Notes: a model not told the origin generated them from the letters alone. A stretch of 64,000 nucleotides of DNA from JAYKJB01 sp035284745 [NCBI: Candidatus Sericytochromatia bacterium] (GCA_035284745.1 JAYKIL010000012.1:103077-167076), one strand, 5' to 3'; counted from the first letter of the stretch, positions 8,269-18,256 are shown. Numbers and translations are program-made.

Positions 8269-10464
8269 CTACCGCGTTCTTCCAGCAGCCTCCTGACGAT
8301 CCGCAAACAGGCGGTAATCGATATCAGGGAAAAGATTGTCAATTCCCTCACAACTCTCAAGAGTTTCCGCCGAAACCGCTCCGGTCATCAAACCATCGGC
8401 CAATGCATCGAAGCGCTCGACGTGTTCGTTGAATCGATCAATCGCGTAGGTTCTGGCCTGCCCCGTTGTCACCAAAAAGGGCCAATCACTTCCCTCAAGC
8501 AACAACAATTCCCGGGCAGCCTGAGCCAACCCCCTCGCAATCAAGGATGAAGGCGGTTCTGGGTACATGCGAACCAATTCTTCCATGCGCCGTTCGCAAC
8601 GGTGAATAATCGGCCACATCCATTCCACCTCGGGATTCATCCAGACATGGTAATGGCCCCCGGCTCCCCAACTGCTTTCAGGCAACTGAAACGCATGCGT
8701 CGGCGGAGCATCGGTATGCAATTCCCCAATCGTCACACGGCGTATGCCACTGCCCTGTGCCATCTTTCTCACAACCTGTTTAATCCACTCAATGCCTTCG
8801 AACCACCAATGGCCGAACAACTCGGTGTCAAATGGAACGACGACGTGGCCCGGCTCCCCGTTGGCGTCCTGATAGCCTTTCAGCATGTCGTGTATCAATG
8901 AAACGTAATGGTCACTGTGTTCGTGAATCCGTTGCAGCGCCATTTGCGGGTTGTAAAAATCTTTGTCGTGCAACTCACAATGAGAGCCGGTGATGCGCCA
9001 ATAAGACATCCCGCTGTTACCGTCCCGCTTGTGGAATTCGCGGTACCACGGATCCCCAGGATACCCCATATCCGCAGACCACACCTGCCAGCCGGCACGC
9101 TCATTTCTCGCGTAAAAAGCCACCGGATGCTCAGGCAGCCAATAACCGTGGAAGGTATCGAGGCCAGACAACGGTCGCTCTGGCATTTCAAGAAACTCGA
9201 TGTTCCCATATAAGCCAATGTGGCGACGATATCCTGACGTCTTTCCGCCCACCACCGCGTGAGCATCCGTAAAAAAGTACTTCAATCCCTGCGCGTGCAA
9301 AAACTGTTCGACCGGAGGACGATAATCTCGTGCATCCTCATACCCGGGGCGGTATGCACACTCCGGTAACCAAACACCCGTCGGGCGCCTGCCAAAGTGG
9401 CGTTCGTGCGTCTGCACAGCCACCGAGTACTGGGCATTCAGCGTAGAATCACGACTAAAAAGTGGACTAAAACCGTGCGTAGCGGCGCAAGTGATAATTT
9501 CAATGGCCCCTTGTTCCTGCAAACGACGGAAGGCTGCGAGCAGGTCGCGCCCAAAACGCTCCTGAAAATCAGACAAACGCTGACGGTACCAATCAAGGTA
9601 CCATTTGCTCAACTCGGCACGAGGGTCCGGCTGTTCTGGAACTGTGAGAGGCACTTCCGGGATATCGTCAAGGGTCGGAGGTGTGGCGGGCGTCAACACC
9701 ACCCGACCCAATTCCCCCTGCGTTTCCGCAGCCCCCGCCCGCGCCTCGGTCTCTGCCACCGCCTGCGCCAAACCGGCCACAGTGACCTCACAGTCGACGG
9801 GATGCGACGGTTGCCCTGCGATGGCCGAAGCACCAGCGCCCACGCCAAAAGAGGAAAGTGGAGAAGACTCCGTCACGCCGCGGGCTCCCTGCGGCACCTT
9901 TTCCGGGTTGCCGCCAGGCGGAAGGCCGGAATCGCTCGCTGATGGCGCAGAGGCATCCGGGCGTCCTGCACCTTGACCCGCAGGGCGATCCACGATGTTT
10001 CTGTGAAAATCACGATCCAGTGCATCAAGGGCTGCCAACACATCACCCGCTTCTGAAAGCACGTCCGGTTTGTCGCCCGCGTTGGCCTGTTCCCAATCAG
10101 CGATGGCTGCAGCCAGTTGCTCGGAGCGCATTTCGGCTGAACGCCACTGGGCTGCCTCGCGTTCACCCTCGGCGGAATAGCGATGGACATCTTTTTCAAT
10201 CCGCTCAATAATGTCCGCCACATATTTTTCGAAACCAACCTTCAAATGCTCGTCAGCCAGTTGCTCTGCCAGCACCGGCGTGATTCCGATAGTTAATTTC
10301 GGCGAAACCCCTTCTTCAACCAAATCTTCCAAAGCCACCAGCAACGGCAGGTATGTCTCTGCCATCGCTTCGTAAAGATTCTCTTCACCAAACGGCCACA
10401 TTCCTGCCTTGCGGTAGTAAGGCAGGTGACTATGAAGAACCAAACTGAAGGTACCAACTGACAT
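8269..10464 (-). CDS. GH57 1,4-alpha-glucan branching enzyme with large insertion
   Basis: Forms alpha-1,6 branches in glycogen-like glucan in the cytoplasm. The 731-residue protein begins MSVGTFSLVLHSHLPYYRKAG. The nucleophile Glu lies in WLPECAYRPG (about 368) and the acid Asp in FDTELFGHWWFEG (about 546), as in GH57 branching enzymes. A DUF1957-type helical C-terminus follows. Residues about 160-279 are a Gly/Pro/Ala/Ser-rich insertion not expected in the family. The ATG at 10464 was chosen because TGAGGTG lies about ten bases upstream. It follows cinA on the same strand and has its own candidate promoter. Confidence 0.92.
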   Translation of the reverse strand: MSVGTFSLVLHSHLPYYRKAGMWPFGEENLYEAMAETYLPLLVALEDLVEEGVSPKLTIGITPVLAEQLADEHLKVGFEKYVADIIERIEKDVHRYSAEGEREAAQWRSAEMRSEQLAAAIADWEQANAGDKPDVLSEAGDVLAALDALDRDFHRNIVDRPAGQGAGRPDASAPSASDSGLPPGGNPEKVPQGARGVTESSPLSSFGVGAGASAIAGQPSHPVDCEVTVAGLAQAVAETEARAGAAETQGELGRVVLTPATPPTLDDIPEVPLTVPEQPDPRAELSKWYLDWYRQRLSDFQERFGRDLLAAFRRLQEQGAIEIITCAATHGFSPLFSRDSTLNAQYSVAVQTHERHFGRRPTGVWLPECAYRPGYEDARDYRPPVEQFLHAQGLKYFFTDAHAVVGGKTSGYRRHIGLYGNIEFLEMPERPLSGLDTFHGYWLPEHPVAFYARNERAGWQVWSADMGYPGDPWYREFHKRDGNSGMSYWRITGSHCELHDKDFYNPQMALQRIHEHSDHYVSLIHDMLKGYQDANGEPGHVVVPFDTELFGHWWFEGIEWIKQVVRKMAQGSGIRRVTIGELHTDAPPTHAFQLPESSWGAGGHYHVWMNPEVEWMWPIIHRCERRMEELVRMYPEPPSSLIARGLAQAARELLLLEGSDWPFLVTTGQARTYAIDRFNEHVERFDALADGLMTGAVSAETLESCEGIDNLFPDIDYRLFADRQEAAGRTR

Positions 10465-10527
10465 GAAAAGGTTCACCTCACGCCGCCAAGCGCCCACGCC
10501 TTAGCCTGTAAAATCTTTGTAAATTTT

Positions 10528-10557
10528 ATTATAAAACCGCATTAAAGACCAGATCAA
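10528..10557 (-). promoter_or_regulatory. Candidate promoter for the branching enzyme
   Basis: On the minus strand TTGATC (10552-10557) and TATAAT (10528-10533) are 18 bp apart in an A/T-rich stretch directly after the cinA stop. Confidence 0.45.
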
Positions 10558-11789
10558 AAGCAGGCCATCACGCGCCGTCGCAACAAATCTAACGCCATCT
10601 GGGAAGCTCTTTGCTTAATCATTTCTCGAGGAAGATCGCCGAATCTCCAACACTCGGCAGTGGTATGCTCAGCACCGGCAACAGCCAGCCACACGACGCC
10701 AACATCTGCCGGGTCCACCCCGTTTCCTCCGCTGGCCCAGCCTGTAATACCCACACCCCAATCTGCGCCAAACAACGCGCGAATTTTTTGTGCCATTGCA
10801 CGCGCCACGGCTTCACTCACAACGCCTTGTTGTTCGATCACACGGGGTTCAACATCGAGCAGCCGGACCTTGGTCTCCGTTTGATAGGCCACCACCCCCC
10901 CTTTGACATAGGCACTGCTTCCAGAGATGTCCGTCAGACGGCTCGCAATCAGTCCACCGGTGCACGATTCAGCCGTTGCGACCGTGTGCCCTAAACCTTT
11001 CAGTAACTCGCCCACAACGGCGGGCAGAGAAAAAGCGCCCTCCCCGTAGTAAAACGGGGAAATTCCTCTGAGCCTTCGCAACACGGGCGCCAGCAATTCT
11101 TGGGCGCGCTGATCGTTTTCGGCGCGAGCAGTCACGCGCAGGTGAACCTCGCCGTCTCCAGCATAGGGCGCGACTGTGGGATTTTCGCCGTCTAGAAGAT
11201 CAGCCACCTCCTCCGCCAATTGCGACTCTCCAATACCCACGTAGCGCAGCAGAACCGAGCTAATCACACCAGCTCGTTCGGCTTTCAATCGCGGATAAGC
11301 CCAGTTCGCCCACATCGCGCGAAGTTCAGCGGGGACACCAGGAAAACACGCCACCCACGCTTTTTGAATTTTCACAGCCATTCCAAACGCTGTCCCCGCA
11401 GGATTCGAAATAAGCTCCGCAGAAAGGGGAAATAAAGCCATTTTTAGATTAGAGGCCGCCATGGGACGCTGCCGGCGGAGGAAATAGGCTTCCAGATGTT
11501 GGCGCACCTCTTGGCGTTCCAGCAGCGGCTCTCCCAGAAGATCGGCCAGAACAGCCACTGTGATATCATCAGCCGTTGGCCCCAGCCCCCCTGTCGTAAT
11601 GACCCAGTCCGAACGAGCAGCGGCACGGGAAATAGCCTCTTTCAAGCGCTCCGGGTTGTCTCCCACGACACTCACCCAATGCAGCGTGACACCCAGTGTT
11701 GCCAATTCTTGCGCCAGCCAAGTGGCGTTTGTATTCACCACTTGGCCGATCAGCAGTTCTGTTCCAATGCAGAGGATCTCGGCTCGCAT
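10554..11789 (-). CDS. cinA: CinA family protein (nicotinamide mononucleotide deamidase)
   Basis: A 411-residue full-length CinA. The N-terminal MoaB/MogA-like (COG1058) domain starts MRAEILCIGTELLIGQ and holds TTGGLGPTADD. The C-terminal domain (about 250-410) contains TAESCTGGLIASRLTDISGSS, the NMN deamidase (PncC) signature. The protein works in NAD recycling and was first linked to competence. The gene begins 8 bp after the upp stop, so the two form an operon. Confidence 0.95.
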   Translation of the reverse strand: MRAEILCIGTELLIGQVVNTNATWLAQELATLGVTLHWVSVVGDNPERLKEAISRAAARSDWVITTGGLGPTADDITVAVLADLLGEPLLERQEVRQHLEAYFLRRQRPMAASNLKMALFPLSAELISNPAGTAFGMAVKIQKAWVACFPGVPAELRAMWANWAYPRLKAERAGVISSVLLRYVGIGESQLAEEVADLLDGENPTVAPYAGDGEVHLRVTARAENDQRAQELLAPVLRRLRGISPFYYGEGAFSLPAVVGELLKGLGHTVATAESCTGGLIASRLTDISGSSAYVKGGVVAYQTETKVRLLDVEPRVIEQQGVVSEAVARAMAQKIRALFGADWGVGITGWASGGNGVDPADVGVVWLAVAGAEHTTAECWRFGDLPREMIKQRASQMALDLLRRRVMACF

Positions 11790-11797
11790 CGCGTTCT

Positions 11798-12463
11798 TTA
11801 GACGTGCACCGTTCCGAACGCGCGATCCCCCGCGTCCCCAAGGCCCGGAACGATATAGCCCTGCTCATTCAAATGCGAATCAACCGACACACAATAAATG
11901 GGAACATCCGGATGCGCCGCATGCACATTGCGAATGCCTTCAGGGGCAGCAATGAGACACAAAAACTTGATGCAACGGGCCTGGCGTTTCTTGAAGGCAT
12001 CAATGGTTGCGGTCGCACTACCGCCCGTGGCCAGCATCGGATCCAAAATCAGGACAGTCGCCTCGGGACTGACCACCTCCGGTAATTTCACATAATATTC
12101 GACGGGCTGCAACGTTTCTTCGTTGCGGTAAAGCCCAATATGTCGAACCTGGGCTTCGGGGAGCAACTCGGTTGCCGACTCCATCATGGCCAGACCCGCC
12201 CGCAAAATCGGCGCGACAATCAAGGGGCGATCGCCCAATGTGCGCCCGGGTGTCACGGCCAGTGGCGTTTCAACATCGATGGCGTCAGTCGCCAGATCGC
12301 GGGTCGCTTCATAGATCAAAAACTTAGCCAGTTCGCGCACCCTCGCTCGAAATCGAGGCGTTGGCGTATCTTTATGACGAAGTTCGGCAAGGGCCGTGAC
12401 CACCAAGGGATGATCGAGTTGCGTCACCGCACCGGCGGACAAAGGTTGAAGCCGAGTCGACAT
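11798..12463 (-). CDS. upp: Uracil phosphoribosyltransferase
   Basis: Salvages uracil to UMP with PRPP. The 221-residue protein carries the PRPP loop LILDPMLATGGSA and the uracil-binding end (YIVPGLGDAGDRAFGT), both typical of Upp. The usual length is about 208 residues. Start: the ATG giving MSTRLQPLSAG has AGGAGG six bases upstream; the longer open frame further upstream lacks such a signal. First gene of an upp-cinA pair. Confidence 0.96.
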   Translation of the reverse strand: MSTRLQPLSAGAVTQLDHPLVVTALAELRHKDTPTPRFRARVRELAKFLIYEATRDLATDAIDVETPLAVTPGRTLGDRPLIVAPILRAGLAMMESATELLPEAQVRHIGLYRNEETLQPVEYYVKLPEVVSPEATVLILDPMLATGGSATATIDAFKKRQARCIKFLCLIAAPEGIRNVHAAHPDVPIYCVSVDSHLNEQGYIVPGLGDAGDRAFGTVHV

Positions 12464-12537
12464 CCTGTACCTCCTGTTTCTCGCCATGATGAACAGCAAA
12501 ACAGAAGATTGTCTACCGCCGCAGACCTGAATTTTTC

Positions 12538-13800
12538 CTAGTCTGCGACCGCTCTGAGCACGTTGACTTCCCCGTGTCCATACATGGCATCCACTCCTGC
12601 GGGGCCCCGATCGGTTGCGGTGCGCTCGATTTGCTCCTTCACCTGCTGTGCGTTCCAATCCGGATGACGACTCCACACGAGAGCCGCAACTCCGGCGACG
12701 AACGGTGCTGCCATCGAGGTGCCGCTCATTTTCGCATAGGTATTTCCGGGCATTGTAGAAAGAATACCGACTCCGGGTGCCGTCACGCTCATCGTGGCAT
12801 CGTGGTTTGAGAAGCGGGCGAGATTCCCCCCGCTGTCGGTGGCCCCCACAGACAACACTCCGGGATAGGCTGCTGGAAAACCCACCGCATCGGCACTGTT
12901 ACCAGCCGCTGCAACAATCAATGCCCCACTCTGGACCGCCGCATCGTAAAATTTGCGTTCCACGCTGGTCGTTGCCTCACCACCGAGACTCATATTCACA
13001 ATTTTGGCGCCGTGGGTAATGGCGTGAGCGACGCCCTTCATGACGTCGTAGCTCGTCCCTCCCCCTTTACCACTCAATACTTTGACAGCCATCACCCGCG
13101 AGTCCGGCGCCACCCCAGCGATGCCCAGTTTGTTGTTCGCCGTCGCGGCAATAATGCCTGCACAATGGGTGCCGTGACCGTTATCATCCATCGGCCCGTC
13201 CTTGTCCTTCCGATTAAATATTCGGCCCGCGCGGAAGGCCAAATCAGGGCCCAAAACAACGCGGTCCTTCAAGTCTGGATGAGAGTAATCAACGCCCGTG
13301 TCAACGACAGCGACGGTCACAGCAGGGTCTCCCGAGCTCTTTCGCCACACCGTTGGGACGTCTTTCTGAACCAGTCCGTACTGCAAAGCATAGAACTCAT
13401 CATCAGGCGTACCCGACTGACGCGTGGAGGAGATGGCATAGACCATAGGGTTGGGGTCGGCGTGACGAAGGCCTCTGTCTCGCAATGCTGCCAATGCCCG
13501 CTGGATGAGATTTTTTTGGCCGACGTCCAGCAGATGATACGTCGTCCCCCTGAATGAGAACGAATCAATGTATTTCCCAACATTCTGGGGGGGGCGGAGT
13601 TCCGGAGGGCCATCCACAGCCACGACAATCTCACTGGGTGCCTCCGCGAAGGCACTCTTCACCTGCAGGACGGGGCGCTCAGTCATCGTCGCACCGCGAA
13701 CCGTGGGGCGCACGGCAGCAGGCAAAGTGCCACAAGCCGCCAACAGGAGGGACGCAGCCAAAGCAGGCGCTACAACCCGAATTCCTACGGTCTTTGCCAT
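12538..13800 (-). CDS. Subtilisin-like serine protease, lipoprotein (S8)
   Basis: A 420-residue exported peptidase. The signal peptide ends in the lipobox LLAAC (Cys23), so it should be membrane-anchored. A pro-region (about 40-140) precedes the catalytic domain. The triad and oxyanion residues are visible: Asp167 (VVDTGVD), His209 (NGHGTHCAG), Asn301 (AAAGNS) and Ser362 (SGTSMAAPF). All key residues are intact, so it is probably active outside the cytoplasmic membrane. It stands alone, with upp downstream after 74 bp. Confidence 0.95.
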   Translation of the reverse strand: MAKTVGIRVVAPALAASLLLAACGTLPAAVRPTVRGATMTERPVLQVKSAFAEAPSEIVVAVDGPPELRPPQNVGKYIDSFSFRGTTYHLLDVGQKNLIQRALAALRDRGLRHADPNPMVYAISSTRQSGTPDDEFYALQYGLVQKDVPTVWRKSSGDPAVTVAVVDTGVDYSHPDLKDRVVLGPDLAFRAGRIFNRKDKDGPMDDNGHGTHCAGIIAATANNKLGIAGVAPDSRVMAVKVLSGKGGGTSYDVMKGVAHAITHGAKIVNMSLGGEATTSVERKFYDAAVQSGALIVAAAGNSADAVGFPAAYPGVLSVGATDSGGNLARFSNHDATMSVTAPGVGILSTMPGNTYAKMSGTSMAAPFVAGVAALVWSRHPDWNAQQVKEQIERTATDRGPAGVDAMYGHGEVNVLRAVAD

Positions 13801-13898
13801 TGCGATCGCAACCTCCGAAAAACTACCCTGTGGGGCGCCGTCTCCATGGGTATCGCGAAAAGCTGGCAGGAACTTGTGAGGCTGAACTTAAGCCTACA

Positions 13899-15047
13899 TT
13901 AAGTTTCCGTATCGTTTTTTTGAAGCCTGGGTGTGCGCGGTTGCGCGATGGCCGACAACCAAGCCGTCAGCGGGATCGTGAACAGTAAACTCGCGAGGCC
14001 CACCAGCAACGTGACCGCAAACGTCCCCACGGTCTCCAAATGCATCACACGAAGCCCACTCAATGGCTGTACGCTTAGACTCAACATCACCGGCAAAAAG
14101 CCCCCCAAATAAGCCAGCATCAGGGTGTTAGAGGTGGTAGAAAGCAAGTCGCGCCCCACCTGGCATCCCGCTTGGAAAAGCGTTGCCCGGGCCATCCCAG
14201 GATTCGCTCCGCTCAGTTCGTCGACAGCAGACGCAATCGACAAAGAGAGATCGAGCAAAACACCCAGCAAACCAATCAACATGCTGGCGGCCAACAAACC
14301 CGGGGCATCGATGGAAACACCAAGGGAACCAAGAAGCATCACGCTCCCTTCCGAGGCTGCGCCCGACAATTTGGCCCAAACCACAAAGACAGCCGACAGC
14401 ATCGCAGCCAGAAAAACAGACACGGTGGTGCCCCCAACGGCAGTCCAGGTCTTGCGACCGGCACCGCTCGTCAGCAGGGCCGTCGCCAGCGCGATGAAGC
14501 CCGCGAGAACCACTGCCAAAGGCAGTGGAGACCAACCGCGCAACGTCAGCGGCAAAAGGATTCCGGCAACGGTTCCCAAGGTCAATGCAAGAATCATCAG
14601 GGTCTTCAGCCCCCGCCAACCGCCAACGAGGGCAAAAGCAAGCGCCGTAAATCCCATCAGCAGCCAAATGGGTTCTGCCCGCTGATGGTCAACTATTTGC
14701 CAGTCCAGTTCATCATCTTCCAATGGGGTCGCGCTCAGCACGACCCGGTCCCCCGGATGAACCATCAACTCGTGCCCATGAGGGCCGCCAATATGTTGGA
14801 TCACCGTAATGGCTTGACCCGCGCCATAGCCCCCCGTGACCTCAACCGTCACCAATCTCTGTTGCTCCTGCGCACCCGGAACAATTTGACGCACCGTGCC
14901 CAAAGATGCGCGCGGTGGAACATCGGAGACCGGCAAGGCCTGCCCGTGGAAATCATCTGCCGTCGCAGGGCTCAAAAAAGTAACCAACAGCAGAACCGAG
15001 AAACAGAGGCGAACAACCCAGATCAGCAATAGCAGCACCCTTTTCAT
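13899..15047 (-). CDS. YibE/F family membrane protein
   Basis: A protein of about 382 residues with a signal-like first segment, an extracytoplasmic beta-rich part (about 35-125, including VHPGDRVVLS) and about eight membrane segments. The pattern of WRGLKTLMILALTL, LLGVLLDLSLSIASAVDEL and DLLSTTSNTLMLAYLGGFLP matches the YibE/F family (DUF5305/PF07907), whose function is unsettled. The start is uncertain: ATG at 15047 gives a natural signal sequence, while an in-frame TTG at 15083 would add 12 residues. A short inverted repeat overlaps the stop. Confidence 0.87.
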   Translation of the reverse strand: MKRVLLLLIWVVRLCFSVLLLVTFLSPATADDFHGQALPVSDVPPRASLGTVRQIVPGAQEQQRLVTVEVTGGYGAGQAITVIQHIGGPHGHELMVHPGDRVVLSATPLEDDELDWQIVDHQRAEPIWLLMGFTALAFALVGGWRGLKTLMILALTLGTVAGILLPLTLRGWSPLPLAVVLAGFIALATALLTSGAGRKTWTAVGGTTVSVFLAAMLSAVFVVWAKLSGAASEGSVMLLGSLGVSIDAPGLLAASMLIGLLGVLLDLSLSIASAVDELSGANPGMARATLFQAGCQVGRDLLSTTSNTLMLAYLGGFLPVMLSLSVQPLSGLRVMHLETVGTFAVTLLVGLASLLFTIPLTAWLSAIAQPRTPRLQKNDTET

Positions 15048-15254
15048 CGCGGCGAGCGCCGCAGCCGTGCGTTTCGAGGGCAAGGACTTTTCATCGCTCC
15101 CAGCTTATGCCCTGTGAGTATTGATACAACGAATCGTGCGTGTACGCAGTGACCGCAAACCGTAAATCGACAAAATAAAAGGGCCGTTTCCCCGAAGACA
15201 GGACGGACGCTTCGTCGCGTCTAAGCCTTCCCTCCATCGTGAAGCGCTGTATTG

Positions 15255-15284
15255 AAAAAAGCCCCCCAAGAAAGGGAGGCTTTC
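15255..15284 (-). terminator. Intrinsic terminator of ndk
   Basis: On the minus strand an AGCCTCCC / GGGGGGCT stem is followed directly by TTTTTT (15255-15260), just after the ndk stop. The rest of 15048-15254 shows no gene or clear signal. Confidence 0.85.
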
Positions 15285-15307
15285 GGTGTCAAGACACGGA
15301 GAAAAAC

Positions 15308-15769
15308 TTACTCGCGCACCCAGCTCTCGCCTGCACGGTCCCACGAAACCAACTCTTCGGGTTTAAAGAAGATTCCAATTTCACGCGCGGCACTCTCAAC
15401 GCCGTCCGACCCGTGAATCACATTGCGACCGATATCCACTGAAAAGTCTCCGCGGATGGTTCCCGAGTCAGCATTCGCCGGATTGGTTGCCCCCATCATC
15501 TTGCGGGCCGTAGCAATCACCGCAGGACCTTCCCAAACCATCGCCACAATGGGGCCCGAGGTGATAAAACTCACCAAACCCTCGAAAAACGGCTTGCCCT
15601 TGTGCTCGCCGTAGTGGGTCTCCGCCAATTCGCGGGTCACCTGCATCAATTTCAAACCGACCAGTTTGAAACCTTTGCGCTCGAATCGGCCGATTATTTC
15701 GCTGACCAGGCCACGCTGAACCCCATCGGGTTTGACGGCAAGAAATGTACGTTCGAGGGAAGCACCCAT
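15308..15769 (-). CDS. ndk: Nucleoside diphosphate kinase
   Basis: Transfers the gamma-phosphate of ATP to other nucleoside diphosphates. At 153 residues it is slightly longer than usual. The Lys of [12 protein letters not shown] binds phosphate; the catalytic His lies in [13 protein letters not shown]. The ATG giving [16 protein letters not shown] has AGGAG about 11 bases upstream. It is a single gene between mutS2 and the yibE/F-like gene, with its own terminator. Confidence 0.97.
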   Translation of the reverse strand: MGASLERTFLAVKPDGVQRGLVSEIIGRFERKGFKLVGLKLMQVTRELAETHYGEHKGKPFFEGLVSFITSGPIVAMVWEGPAVIATARKMMGATNPANADSGTIRGDFSVDIGRNVIHGSDGVESAAREIGIFFKPEELVSWDRAGESWVRE

Positions 15770-15865
15770 AATCTTCAGAACTCCTGTAACGATGATGACT
15801 GTGTTCTCAGGCGCATAGCGCGACCGCATCATAACCGGAGCGCACCGGCACAGCAAGGGGAAACA

Positions 15866-18205
15866 TTAGCGTAATGTCACGCGGGTCACCCCGTCACCGC
15901 CCTCCAGGGGGCCCCCGGGCCTGAACTCGGCGACCCCCGGGCGGGTTTTCAGCCACGCGCGGATCGCCTGTCTGAGGGCGCCCGAGCCAGCCCCGTGAAT
16001 GAGGGTCACCTCCCGCAAGTGAGCTCGTAACGCCTGATCAAGGTAGATGTCTGCGGCGGGGATGGCCTCGTGCTGCATCAAGCCCCGCAGATCACACTCG
16101 GTTGCTGTGGCGGCCGATGGAATAATGATCGTTCCGGTTCGACGCGGCGGGGGTGGGGTGTCTACCAACTCCGCTCCCGATTTCAAAGTCAGGTCCTTTC
16201 GATGACACGTGACGGTCAGAACACCCACCTGAACCTTGAGATTCCCATCAGAATCGGGCAATTCCAACACTTTGGCACTTTGCCCCAGCTTCGCGACCCA
16301 TACGGTTTTCCCAACCTCCAAGAGTTCTTGTTTGCTCGGCGGCAAAGCCGTCGCCTTCTTCTTCTTCCCTTGAAATTTTTCGAGGCGCTCGGTCGCTTTC
16401 TGGGCAACTTGTGCGGTGCGGACTCCCTGCAACTCCCGAATAATTGCCGCAATCTCACCTTTCGCTGACCGAACCTGTTGTTCAACTTTTTCTTTGGCTT
16501 TCGCCTCCAACCCTTTACGCTCTTCACGCCACGCTGCCAATTTGGCCTCATACTCAGATTTGAGGCTTTCGGCCCGGGCGCGTGCCTTTTCGGCGCGTGC
16601 CAGCAATTCAGACGCTTGGTGTCGATCCCGCTCCACCGAGCCTATCAATTGAGCGGTGTCGGTCGCTCGATGAGCGACCAGTGCACGGGCCCGCTCCACC
16701 ACAGAAGACGAGAGGCCCAACCGTTCAGCGATCGCAACGGCATTCGACTGCCCTGACACCCCGAGTAACAGGCGGTAAGTGGGGGAGAGCGTTTCCACAT
16801 CAAATTCCACGGCCGCGTTTCGTATCCCGGCCAATTCGTAGGGCAGAAGCTTGAGTTCACCGTAATGCGTGGTGGCGACGAGGCGCGTGCCGCGTTCCAA
16901 AAGCGACTCAATGACCGCCCGCGCCAATGCCGCACCCTCTTCTGGATCAGTTCCTGCCCCGAGTTCATCCAGCAAAACCAACGAGCGGGCGTCGGCCCGC
17001 TCCAGAATGCGAATGATATTTGCCATATGCCCTGAAAAAGTTGACAGACTTTGCGCAAGACTCTGCTCATCGCCGATGTCAGCAAACACGGAGGTCACCA
17101 GACCGATTTCCGACCCATGCTCCACAGGCGGATGCAAGCCCGCTTGGGCCATCAAGACACAGAGCCCTAGCGTCTTCAGCGCAACCGTCTTGCCTCCCGT
17201 GTTGGGTCCAGTGATGAGCATCACCGGATGCGCATCATCCACGCTCAGGTCGACGGGGACTGTTCCTATTCCGAGCACGGGAACCAACAGCGGATGCCGG
17301 GCTTTCAGCAATCGCGTATTCCCCCTGCGGTTGAGGCGCGGCGCAGTTCCTCCAAGTAAGTCAGCCAAACGCGCTTTCGCTTGGACGAAATCAAGGTCTG
17401 CCGCAGACTGAAGCGTCCAATGAATGGGATCAGCGCATCCCGCGACGGCCTCACTTAATTGGGTGAGAATGCGATTCTCTTCGGCGCGCTCTTCGAGTTG
17501 CCGTTGCCGCAACGCATTGTTCAACTCGACGACCGCCAAGGGTTCCACATAGAGCGTCTGTCCTGTGCCCGATTGATCGTGGACCAGGCCAGGAACCGAT
17601 GCTTTGGCATCGGCACGCACAGGCAAGACAAAACGCTCTCCTCGCACCGTCACGATGGGCTCTTGCAGGGCCTGTGCGTGTTGCCCGATGATACGGGTGA
17701 GCGCTTGACGCACGTGATTCTGAGCCTCACGCAAATGACGGCGAATCGCCGATAGTGCTGGGCTTGCGTGGTCCGCCAGCCCGCCCGCAGCATCGAATGC
17801 ACTCAGCAACTGCGATGTCAGTTCAGGGAGACCGGCCATCGGCGCGGCCAGTTCAGCCAGGTGAGGAAATTCATCCCGCCGTTCGAGTACCCAGTCCTTG
17901 AGACGTCGCGCCGACTGTAGCGTGTTCCCAACGGCCACTAACTCGTCGGGTCGCAAAGTAAAACCCTGCTGAGCACGTCGCACAGCCCCGGTGATATCAA
18001 CCAAGCCCCCTTGTGGAAGGGAACCTGCCACACGGTTCAATTCGCGGCACTCGGTTGTCAAACGCAATTCTGCCTGCACCTCGTCCAGCGCAAACCGCGG
18101 ATAGATGGCCTCGCAGCGTTTCGCCCCCAAACCGTGACTGCTTTGTGCCACCAGCAGGTCGACCAACTTCTGCCATTCAAGAACTTGTAATGTTTTAGAA
18201 TCCAT
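15866..18205 (-). CDS. mutS2: MutS2 family endonuclease/ATPase
   Basis: A 779-residue MutS2. Such proteins bind branched DNA or collided ribosomes and suppress recombination or rescue ribosomes; they do not act in mismatch repair. Core and clamp helices lead into the ATPase with Walker A GPNTGGKT (about 333-340) and Walker B SLVLLDELGAGTDPEEG. A long Arg/Glu/Lys coiled coil (about 520-600) follows. A C-terminal Smr nuclease domain (about 705-779) has CDLRG and HGAGSGALR. The ATG (18205) lies 7 bases after a TACAAT hexamer on the same strand, so the mRNA may have almost no leader. Divergent from the phosphoesterase gene. Confidence 0.97.
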   Translation of the reverse strand: MDSKTLQVLEWQKLVDLLVAQSSHGLGAKRCEAIYPRFALDEVQAELRLTTECRELNRVAGSLPQGGLVDITGAVRRAQQGFTLRPDELVAVGNTLQSARRLKDWVLERRDEFPHLAELAAPMAGLPELTSQLLSAFDAAGGLADHASPALSAIRRHLREAQNHVRQALTRIIGQHAQALQEPIVTVRGERFVLPVRADAKASVPGLVHDQSGTGQTLYVEPLAVVELNNALRQRQLEERAEENRILTQLSEAVAGCADPIHWTLQSAADLDFVQAKARLADLLGGTAPRLNRRGNTRLLKARHPLLVPVLGIGTVPVDLSVDDAHPVMLITGPNTGGKTVALKTLGLCVLMAQAGLHPPVEHGSEIGLVTSVFADIGDEQSLAQSLSTFSGHMANIIRILERADARSLVLLDELGAGTDPEEGAALARAVIESLLERGTRLVATTHYGELKLLPYELAGIRNAAVEFDVETLSPTYRLLLGVSGQSNAVAIAERLGLSSSVVERARALVAHRATDTAQLIGSVERDRHQASELLARAEKARARAESLKSEYEAKLAAWREERKGLEAKAKEKVEQQVRSAKGEIAAIIRELQGVRTAQVAQKATERLEKFQGKKKKATALPPSKQELLEVGKTVWVAKLGQSAKVLELPDSDGNLKVQVGVLTVTCHRKDLTLKSGAELVDTPPPPRRTGTIIIPSAATATECDLRGLMQHEAIPAADIYLDQALRAHLREVTLIHGAGSGALRQAIRAWLKTRPGVAEFRPGGPLEGGDGVTRVTLR

Positions 18206-18223
18206 CACTCTTATTGTAGCAAC

Positions 18224-18256
18224 GCCTTGCAAGGCCGTATCGCAATTTCTTACAAT
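18224..18256 (+). promoter_or_regulatory. Promoter of the phosphoesterase gene with overlapping palindrome
   Basis: TTGCAA (18227-18232), an 18-bp spacer and TACAAT (18251-18256) form a sigma-70-like promoter 25 bp before the GTG. The perfect 12-bp palindrome GCCTTGCAAGGC (18224-18235) covers the -35 element in the divergent mutS2/phosphoesterase spacer and could be an operator. Confidence 0.5.

Noticed and set aside
12227-12234. GCGATCGC (HIP1-like octamer) here and at 13802, 16728, 33374, 46226 and 52097
   Set aside because: Six copies in 64 kb is only a little above what base composition predicts and far below the density seen in cyanobacteria with true HIP1.
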